In this document: one piece after another, positions 17,114 through 23,418 of the stretch
How the letters are laid out: each line of letters opens with the position of its first letter
How positions within the stretch are numbered: the stretch's first letter is position 1
From: Microbacterium testaceum
GTDB lineage: Bacteria > Actinomycetota > Actinomycetes > Actinomycetales > Microbacteriaceae
DNA: 64,000 bases
Assembly (NCBI RefSeq): GCF_029761935.1
Contig: NZ_CP121699.1
Span: 2,418,001 to 2,482,000 of the forward strand
Reading direction: 5' to 3'
The notes under the pieces: generated by a model
Databases searched by the model: none
Told to the model about the DNA's origin: nothing
What the model saw: only the letters and a program-made list of their open reading frames with translations
Position numbers and translations under genes: made by a program

Positions 17114-17138
17114 GCTGGCGCGCTCGGGGTGAGGCGTC

Positions 17139-17345
17139 TCAGCCGTCTATACGCGCTTCGGGGAACGCCGCTCGCGCGGCATCCGGCGACACGGGGTTCT
17201 GATAGCGCTGCGTTCCGATCCACCACGTCCGGCAGAAGCCACACCGATACAACAGGTCGGACGGAGACGTAGCGAGGACGAATCGCGGTTGGTACGGCTT
17301 TCCGGAGTGCGTCAGGCAGGTCTGGCATCCGAGATCCTCGTTCAT
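17139..17345 (-). CDS. short zinc-ribbon protein
   Basis: 68 residues with two CxxC knuckles at Cys7/Cys10 and Cys35/Cys38 and a core RFVLATSPSDLLYRCGFC followed by TWW. It is a paralogue of the ribbon part of the 14023-14550 protein: DLGC, VL.TSP.D.LYRC..C.TWW.G and NPV are shared. A GAGGAG ribosome site lies six bases before the ATG. It is the first gene of the leftward operon. The family is not one I can name; metal binding is inferred from the cysteines. Confidence 0.65.
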   Translation of the reverse strand: MNEDLGCQTCLTHSGKPYQPRFVLATSPSDLLYRCGFCRTWWIGTQRYQNPVSPDAARAAFPEARIDG

Positions 17346-17436
17346 GCATGGCTCCTCACCCGAGTGATCGTAACCCCGGTGTGATCAACGGTGACACCGA
17401 CGGCGCGCACTCCACATCGGGTGGAAGACTGAACCA

Positions 17437-18402
17437 ATGCTTCTCTCGCACCCCCGTGTCGTCGTGCTCGCCGGTGGAGTCGGGGGGTCGAAGTTCACCC
17501 TCGGCGTCCGTGCCGCTCTTCGCCGGCTGAGCGCTCCCGAGGCCACGGTCGTCGTCAACACGGGCGACGACCTGTGGCTCTCGGGCGTGCGGCTGCAGCC
17601 CGACGTCGATTCGATCACGTACGCCCTCGCGGGGGTGAACGACACCGAGCGCGGCTGGGGTCGGGCCGGCGACACCGAGCGCGTCAACGAAGAACTCCAG
17701 GCGTGGGGCGCGGGCTGGCCGTGGTTCACCCTCGGCGACCTCGACCTCGGCACGCACCTCGCCCGCACGGGGTGGCTGTGCGACGGCCTCACGCCGACCC
17801 AGGTGCTCGCACGCATGGCGCAGCGGTGGCCGCTCGGCATCCGGATGCTCCCCATGACCGACAGCGAGGTCGACACCCACGTGCTGCTCGAGGACGGCGG
17901 ACGCATGCACTTCCAGGAGTGGTGGACGCGCCACCGCGCGAAGCTCACGCCCCGCGCCTTCGAGAACCCCGGGATCACGGATGCCGTGCCCGCCCCGGGC
18001 GTCGCCGAGGCGATCGCGGGGGCCGATGTCGTGCTGATCGCACCGTCGAACCCCGTCGTGTCGATCGGTCCGATTCTGGCGGTTCCCGGTATCCGGGATG
18101 CCGTGCGGCAGACGTCGGCGAAGGTCGTCGGCGTCTCGCCGATCATCGGCGGGCGGGTCGTGCGGGGCATGGCCGACGTGTGCCTGACCGCGGTCGGGGT
18201 CGAGACCTCCGCCGCGGCCGTGGCCCGGCACTACGGCGCGCGGTCGGCGGACGGCGTGCTCGACGCGTGGTTGCTCGCGGAGGAGGATGCGGCTGCGGAC
18301 GCGGACGTCGAGGCCGCCGGGATCCGCGCGGTGGTCGCCCCGTTGTGGATGCGAGACGAGGCGACCTCGGCAGCGATCGCCGAGGCGGCACTGGGGGTCT
18401 GA
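17437..18402 (+). CDS. fbiA: 2-phospho-L-lactate / phosphoenolpyruvyl transferase of F420 synthesis
   Basis: FbiA (CofD) joins the activated three-carbon phosphoacid to FO to make (dehydro-)F420-0. 321 residues. The N-terminal loop VVVLAGGVGGSKF is the family hallmark, and the FO/metal-binding stretches VNTGDDLWLSG, GDLDLGTHLAR and MTDSEVDTHV are intact. The gene stands alone on the plus strand; fbiD, fgd and fbiC lie nearby on the minus strand. No fbiB (F420 gamma-glutamyl ligase) is in the window. The ATG at 17437 has only a weak ribosome site (GGAAG about 9 bases upstream). Confidence 0.94.
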   Translation: MLLSHPRVVVLAGGVGGSKFTLGVRAALRRLSAPEATVVVNTGDDLWLSGVRLQPDVDSITYALAGVNDTERGWGRAGDTERVNEELQAWGAGWPWFTLGDLDLGTHLARTGWLCDGLTPTQVLARMAQRWPLGIRMLPMTDSEVDTHVLLEDGGRMHFQEWWTRHRAKLTPRAFENPGITDAVPAPGVAEAIAGADVVLIAPSNPVVSIGPILAVPGIRDAVRQTSAKVVGVSPIIGGRVVRGMADVCLTAVGVETSAAAVARHYGARSADGVLDAWLLAEEDAAADADVEAAGIRAVVAPLWMRDEATSAAIAEAALGV

Positions 18403-18460
18403 AACGCGACGGTCACACTGAGCGTGGGCGGAAGCAGCAGGTCTGCGGGCCCCAATCCCC

Positions 18461-19534
18461 TCACCCCCCGCACAGGCTCGTACCCTCGGGCGCCGCGTCC
18501 ACGACCGTCGTGGTCACGGAGCTCGAGCCGGTGGCCGTCCCCGCTGGCAAGTCGGCGACCGGATGCAGGAGAACCTGCCGTTCGCCGATGAACGCCCCGG
18601 TCTCGGGATCGATGATGATGTCCTGGCGGAAGCCACCCTCGGTCTCGTCGCGGCCAATCGCGGTGCCGGTCCGGCCGTTCAGCGTGGCCTGCTGCTCGGT
18701 GATCGTGACGCCGGGGATGAGTGCTGCGGTGTCGTAGAAGACCGAGCGCAGTTCGGCCGAAACGGTTCCCGAGCGGAGGCGATCGGCGATCCACACCAGG
18801 GCCTCTCCATCGCGCGACGGTCCGGCAGCCCCGTTGTCCTGATAGATCTTCTGGAGCAGTTGCCGTGGGTCGCGGGGGAGCGCGGCGGCGGTGTCGGCAT
18901 CGAGGGTGACGACGGAGTAGCCGCTCTCGGTCTCTCCTCCCGGGAATGCTTGACGTGCGTCGTGTTCGAGGCCCCCTGCCTCAGCGGCGAACGTCTCCGA
19001 GCGGGGGCCGAACGTCTGCACGGGCTCACGCGCGCACCGAACCTCGATCCAGTCAGCTGATCGGTCGGCCGGCACCCAGAGGGCTCGCAGATCGCGTTCG
19101 AGAAACGTCGTCAGGTCGCCGTCCCGGAGGTTGCCGTCGTTCTCGCGGCGGGCCTCCTCGGCATCCGCCTCGGTGGTGCCCATGGCGGCGTACAGAGCGT
19201 CGGTGCGCACCTCGAGGTACTGTCCCGGACCGACGACGGGGTCCGTCACGCTGCGTGCCGCCGCGGCCGCTGAGCCCAGTACCGCCGCTGCGGCGGGGTC
19301 CGCACCGACGGGGGCGCCGAGGGCGCCGCCGAACACGAGCACCCCGGTGAGGGCGCAGGTTGCCGCCACAGCCGAACCGACCCAGATCCACCGCTGGCGT
19401 GGATGACGGCGAGCGGGGGGAGCGGCGGGCGCGTCGATTGCGCGTAACAGCGCGGCGCGGCCGCGGATCACGTCGTCAGGATTCCGCTCGGGAACGTCGG
19501 CCCGGACGCGGTTCAGCAGCGAGATCTCATCCAC
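18461..19534 (-). CDS. CU044_5270 family protein, probable sigma-factor partner
   Basis: 357 residues. A cytoplasmic N-terminal region (about 45 residues with an NRVRADVPERNPDDV pattern), one transmembrane helix (WIWVGSAVAATCALTGVLV), and an extracytoplasmic C-terminal domain. This is the arrangement of CU044_5270-type actinobacterial proteins encoded next to ECF sigma factors, where they replace or supplement classical anti-sigma factors. Its GTG start overlaps the sigma gene by eight bases. A role in sensing an envelope signal and controlling the sigma factor is inferred from this coupling. The gene converges with fbiA. Confidence 0.8.
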   Translation of the reverse strand: MDEISLLNRVRADVPERNPDDVIRGRAALLRAIDAPAAPPARRHPRQRWIWVGSAVAATCALTGVLVFGGALGAPVGADPAAAAVLGSAAAAARSVTDPVVGPGQYLEVRTDALYAAMGTTEADAEEARRENDGNLRDGDLTTFLERDLRALWVPADRSADWIEVRCAREPVQTFGPRSETFAAEAGGLEHDARQAFPGGETESGYSVVTLDADTAAALPRDPRQLLQKIYQDNGAAGPSRDGEALVWIADRLRSGTVSAELRSVFYDTAALIPGVTITEQQATLNGRTGTAIGRDETEGGFRQDIIIDPETGAFIGERQVLLHPVADLPAGTATGSSSVTTTVVDAAPEGTSLCGG

Positions 19535-20108
19535 GGTGGTGCTCTCTTTCTCGGCTCGGAGCCGGGGTGATGTGCGGGGTGATCGCAGCGCGGACCTTTC
19601 GCCGCGCGCGGCTCAGACGTGAGCGGACCGTTCCCAGGGGAATGTCGAGGGCTTCGGCGATCCCCGCATAATCGAGGTCTCCGAACGTATGGAGCAGCAG
19701 CACGTCACGGTCGCCGCGTGACAGGTCGGCGAGCGCGGTGCCGAGGTGCGGGGCGAGTCCATCGGCATCCATCCGCTCCTCGGCGGTCTCGATGTCGTCG
19801 ACGTGCACTCGCGCGATGTCGGCCGCGAGCATTCCTCGCCAGGCCCGGGCCTCGAGGCGCGAGTGCTTCTGCATCAGGACGGTGGCGATACCGAGGAGCC
19901 ACGGGCGCGCGTCGAGGCCACCGGTGAACGAGGCCCGACGCGCGAAGGCGACGAGGAACGTCTCGGACGTCACGTCTTCGGCGAAGGCTACGCCGAGGCG
20001 TCTGCCGACGTAACGGTGCACCACGCGCTGGTGCCGGTCATAGAGATCGGCGAAGACGGCCCCGTGTGTCAGGGACCGCACGATGATGTCGCCGTCGTGG
20101 GTGCTCAC
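19527..20108 (-). CDS. ECF-type RNA polymerase sigma factor
   Basis: About 193 residues. Region 2 reads FADLYDRHQRVVHRYVGRR then AEDVTSETFLVAFARR, and region 4 contains FGDLDYAGIAEALDIP then GTVRSRLSRARRKVR, the helix-turn-helix. It lacks sigma regions 1 and 3, as expected for an extracytoplasmic-function factor. The GTG at 20108 gives the usual N-terminal length; there is no clear ribosome site, so a leaderless transcript is possible. It is coupled to the CU044_5270 gene. The regulon is not evident from this window. Confidence 0.88.
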   Translation of the reverse strand: MSTHDGDIIVRSLTHGAVFADLYDRHQRVVHRYVGRRLGVAFAEDVTSETFLVAFARRASFTGGLDARPWLLGIATVLMQKHSRLEARAWRGMLAADIARVHVDDIETAEERMDADGLAPHLGTALADLSRGDRDVLLLHTFGDLDYAGIAEALDIPLGTVRSRLSRARRKVRAAITPHITPAPSREREHHRG

Positions 20109-20196
20109 ACTGGGTATTGTCCGATTCGCGGAAAAGGTTCTCGATCCGCTCGTCGGACTTCGGGAATGCGGTCGAACGCTCGGATACCCAGTCCGC

Positions 20197-20832
20197 TCAG
20201 GCCGCTGCCGCCGCCAAGACCGCCGCCGTCCGCGGGCCCACGCCCAGCGCCACGGCCTCGGACAGCTGAGCCGCGGTGTCGACGTCGCGGTGCAGCGTCG
20301 AGTCGCGCTCGACGGCGAGGTCGGTGCAGCCGAGCAGGCGGTGTCGCGCGGCGGAGTCGGGGCCGAAGGCCGAGACCCACACCGCCCCGGCGCGGGCGGT
20401 GATGAGCGTGGAGCCGGTGCCCTCGGCATCCGGGACCAGACCTCGTTCGACGGATGCCGCGAGCTCGAGCGCGGCGTCGAGATCGGCGGGGCGCAGGGAC
20501 GGGACGTCGCCCAACAGCGCGGCGCGCGGGGCGCCCACACCGGCCGCCTCGGCGCCGAGGGCGATGGCGGCGTCGAGGCCGCGGGTGTCGCCCTCGGGCA
20601 CGACGTCGACGGTGCGCGAGCGACGGAACTCGGAGCGGACACCCTCGTCGTCGGTCACGACGATGACGCGCGACACCAGATCGGCGGCGGCCGCCGCAGC
20701 GATGGTGTCGAGTGCGATGGCACGCGCGAGGGCCTCGCGGTCGGTGCCGACGTCGGTGAGTCGGGTCTTGCCGACCGCGGCGGGCTTGACCGGCACGACG
20801 ATCGTCCAGCCGGAGATGTCAGGAATGCTCAT
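20197..20832 (-). CDS. fbiD: phosphoenolpyruvate / 2-phospho-L-lactate guanylyltransferase
   Basis: FbiD (CofC) activates a three-carbon phosphoacid with GTP for FbiA. 211 residues with the nucleotidyltransferase start VVPVKPAAVGKTRL, a VIVVTDDEGV strand, and the LLGDVPSLRPADL motif carrying the metal-binding Asp. Upstream in-frame ATGs at 20841 and further exist; 20832 is preferred from the family start. It lies 88 bp downstream of fgd and completes the cofactor-activation step of F420 synthesis alongside fbiA. Confidence 0.92.
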   Translation of the reverse strand: MSIPDISGWTIVVPVKPAAVGKTRLTDVGTDREALARAIALDTIAAAAAADLVSRVIVVTDDEGVRSEFRRSRTVDVVPEGDTRGLDAAIALGAEAAGVGAPRAALLGDVPSLRPADLDAALELAASVERGLVPDAEGTGSTLITARAGAVWVSAFGPDSAARHRLLGCTDLAVERDSTLHRDVDTAAQLSEAVALGVGPRTAAVLAAAAA

Positions 20833-20920
20833 CGCCTCCATTGTGCGCCGGGCATCCGACATTCCCGTGCGGGGGTGGCGGGGTGCCGCGAAACGTGCAG
20901 GCCCTGCCACCCCCACCGCC

Positions 20921-21931
20921 TCAGGCGAACCGTTTGCGCAGGCGCGGGAGGATCTCGTCGCCGTACATGCGCAGGAACTCCTCCTGGTCGTGCCCGGGGT
21001 CGTGGAAGACGAGGTGGCGGAAGCCGAGGTCGACGTACTGCGCGATGCGCTCCACGTGCTCGTCGGGGTCGGTCGAGACGATGAAGCGCGAGGCCGCGCG
21101 CTCGATCGGCAGCTCGTTCGCGAGGCGCTGCATCTCTATCGGGTCGTGCACGCTCATCTTCTCTTCGGCGGTGAGCGCGAGCGGAGCCCAGAAGCGGGTC
21201 TTCTCCATCGCGGTGTCGTGGTCGGGGTGGTACGACACCTTCACCTCCATGAGCGTGTCGACGTCGTCGCGCGAACGGCCGGCCTTCGACAGGCCGTCGT
21301 CGAGGGCGGGCAGCAGCTTCTCGGTGTAGAGCTCGGGATCCTTGCCGCTCGTCGTGATGTAGCCCTCGGCGATGCGGCCGGCCAGGCGCGTGGCCGCGGG
21401 ACCCGAGGCGCCGATGTAGATCGGTACCTTCTGCTCGGGGCGGTCGTAGATCGTGGCGTCCTTGACCGAGTAGTAGGTGCCCTTGTAGGTGACGCGCTCA
21501 CCGGCCCACAGTTCGTTCATGATCGTGATGGCCTCTTTGAGGCGCTGGAAGCGCTCGGGCGGCTCGGGCCACTCGAGGCCCAGGGTCACCTCGTTGAGCG
21601 CCTCGCCGGTGCCGACGCCCAGCACGACGCGGCCCGGGTACATCACGCCGAGGGTCGCGAACACCTGCGCGATGACGCCCGGGTGGTAGCGGAACGTCGG
21701 GGTGAGCACGCTCGTACCGATGATGACGCGTTCGGTGCGCGCACCCAGGGCGCCGAGCCAGGGGAGGGCGTTGGGGGCGTGGCCGCCGTCGTGCATCCAG
21801 GGCTGCAGGTGGTCGGAGAGGAAGACGGAGTCGAAGCCGACCTCCTCGGCCAGCACGCCGAAGTCGAGCAGCTCGTTGGGCCCGAACTGCTCGCTCGAGG
21901 CCTTGTAGCCGAATCTCAGGGGAACGCTCAT
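20921..21931 (-). CDS. fgd: F420-dependent glucose-6-phosphate dehydrogenase
   Basis: Fgd oxidises glucose-6-phosphate and reduces F420 to F420H2, the main source of reduced deazaflavin in actinobacteria. 336 residues of the luciferase-like TIM-barrel family. The start LRFGYKASSEQFGPNELL, the catalytic-loop SDHLQPW, the cis-peptide region TSVLTPTFRYHPGVIAQ, and GVGTGEALNE are all very close to the mycobacterial enzyme. GGAG lies seven bases before the ATG. It is bracketed by fbiD and a flavin monooxygenase gene, so cofactor synthesis and reduction are encoded together. Confidence 0.94.
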   Translation of the reverse strand: MSVPLRFGYKASSEQFGPNELLDFGVLAEEVGFDSVFLSDHLQPWMHDGGHAPNALPWLGALGARTERVIIGTSVLTPTFRYHPGVIAQVFATLGVMYPGRVVLGVGTGEALNEVTLGLEWPEPPERFQRLKEAITIMNELWAGERVTYKGTYYSVKDATIYDRPEQKVPIYIGASGPAATRLAGRIAEGYITTSGKDPELYTEKLLPALDDGLSKAGRSRDDVDTLMEVKVSYHPDHDTAMEKTRFWAPLALTAEEKMSVHDPIEMQRLANELPIERAASRFIVSTDPDEHVERIAQYVDLGFRHLVFHDPGHDQEEFLRMYGDEILPRLRKRFA

Positions 21932-21948
21932 CTGTGACTCCTCCAGTG

Positions 21949-23418
21949 TCAGCTGCGCACGGGACTGTGCGCGGGTTCGAACTCCGACCCGTCGGCGCCG
22001 GTGAGGCGCTCGCGGAATGCTTGAACGGTGCCCGGCCACAGCAGGGTGAGCCGGCCCGAGCGGGCGTCGACGTACCAGTTGCGGCATCCGCCGGTCATCC
22101 AGGGGGTGGATGCCGCGGCGGCGTCGATCTCATCGGTATAGGCGGCCTCGGCCTCGGGGCGCACGCGCAGCACCCGCTCGGGGCGGCGGTCGCGTTCGGC
22201 GAGGGCGCGCACCACGTACGCGGACTGCTCTTCGGCCATGAGCACGGCGGAGTTGTGGCCGAGGCTCGCGTTGGGCCCGTTGAGCACGAAGAGGTTGGGG
22301 AAGCCGGCGACGACCGTCGACCCGAACGAGGTCATGCCCTCGGACCAGTGCTCGGCGAGGGACTCGTCGTCACCGCGCACGAGGTCGGCGTACGGCTGCT
22401 CGGCCGCGGCGAAGCCGGTCGCGAGCACGAGCACGTCGGCCTCGTACCGCTCGCCGCTCACGGCGGTCAGGGTCGATCCGTCGACCGCGGCGAGCTCCGT
22501 GGGTTCGAGGGTCACGGCATCCGACGCCACCGCCGGGTAGAACGCGTCGGAGAGCAGCACGCGCTTGCAGCCGAAGGCGTAGTCGGGGGTGAGCGCGGCG
22601 CGCAGAGCGGGATCCGTGACCTGCGCGTGCAGGTGGGCGAGGGCGGCATCGCGGGCGGCGGCGGATGCCACGGTGTCACCCGAACGCGAGGCGAAACGCT
22701 GCTCGCCCTCGGCGTAGAGCTCCGCCCTCAGGCGCGCGAGGGCACCGGGGCTGTCGGCGAGACGTTCGCGCTCGAAGACGGGGATGTCACCGCCGCCGCG
22801 GGGCACGATCCACGCCGGGGTGCGTTGGAAGAGCGTCACGTGGGCGGCGAGACGGGCGAGCTCGGGCACGAGCTGCACGGCGCTCGCCCCGGTACCCACG
22901 ACGGCCACCCTCTTACCGGTGAGGTCGACGTCGTGGTTCCACCGCGCGGAGTGGAACAGCGGCCCCGCGAACGACTCGAGCCCGGGGATCGAGGGGACGA
23001 ACGGCTCGGTCAGGCGACCGCACGCGAGCACGAGCGAGCGGGCGACGAGCTCTTCCGCGCCGGTATCGATGCGCCACACCGACGTCTCGGCGTCCCACGC
23101 GGCGCCCAGCATCGGGGTGCGCAACCTCAGCTTGTCGCCGAGCTCTTCGCGGGCGGCGACGTCGCGCAGGTAGTCCTGGATCTCGCCGCCCGGGGCGAAG
23201 GTGCGCGACCAGCCCGCGTTGGGGTGCGCGGCGAGGCTGTAGAGGTGCGCGGGCACGTCGCACGCGACTCCGGGGTAGGTGTTGTCGCGCCACGTTCCGC
23301 CGACGTCGGCCGCGCGCTCGAGCACGATCACGTCGTCGCGGCCGGCTCGCCGCAAGGCTCCGACCATCGCGAGGCCTGCGAAGCCCGCCCCGACCACGAC
23401 GGTGTCGATGATCCTCAT
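21949..23418 (-). CDS. flavin-containing (Baeyer-Villiger-type) monooxygenase
   Basis: 489 residues. An FAD-binding Rossmann motif VVVGAGFAGLAMVG lies at residues 7-20, and a second NADPH-binding motif VAVVGTGASAVQ near residue 172. Between them is FAGPLFHSARW (150-160), which fits the Baeyer-Villiger fingerprint FxGxxxHxxxW. It should insert oxygen into ketones or oxygenate a soft nucleophile; the substrate is unknown. The ATG overlaps the fbiC stop as ATGA, so it is translationally coupled to F420 synthesis. Whether this reflects function or chance clustering cannot be told from sequence. Confidence 0.9.
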   Translation of the reverse strand: MRIIDTVVVGAGFAGLAMVGALRRAGRDDVIVLERAADVGGTWRDNTYPGVACDVPAHLYSLAAHPNAGWSRTFAPGGEIQDYLRDVAAREELGDKLRLRTPMLGAAWDAETSVWRIDTGAEELVARSLVLACGRLTEPFVPSIPGLESFAGPLFHSARWNHDVDLTGKRVAVVGTGASAVQLVPELARLAAHVTLFQRTPAWIVPRGGGDIPVFERERLADSPGALARLRAELYAEGEQRFASRSGDTVASAAARDAALAHLHAQVTDPALRAALTPDYAFGCKRVLLSDAFYPAVASDAVTLEPTELAAVDGSTLTAVSGERYEADVLVLATGFAAAEQPYADLVRGDDESLAEHWSEGMTSFGSTVVAGFPNLFVLNGPNASLGHNSAVLMAEEQSAYVVRALAERDRRPERVLRVRPEAEAAYTDEIDAAAASTPWMTGGCRNWYVDARSGRLTLLWPGTVQAFRERLTGADGSEFEPAHSPVRS

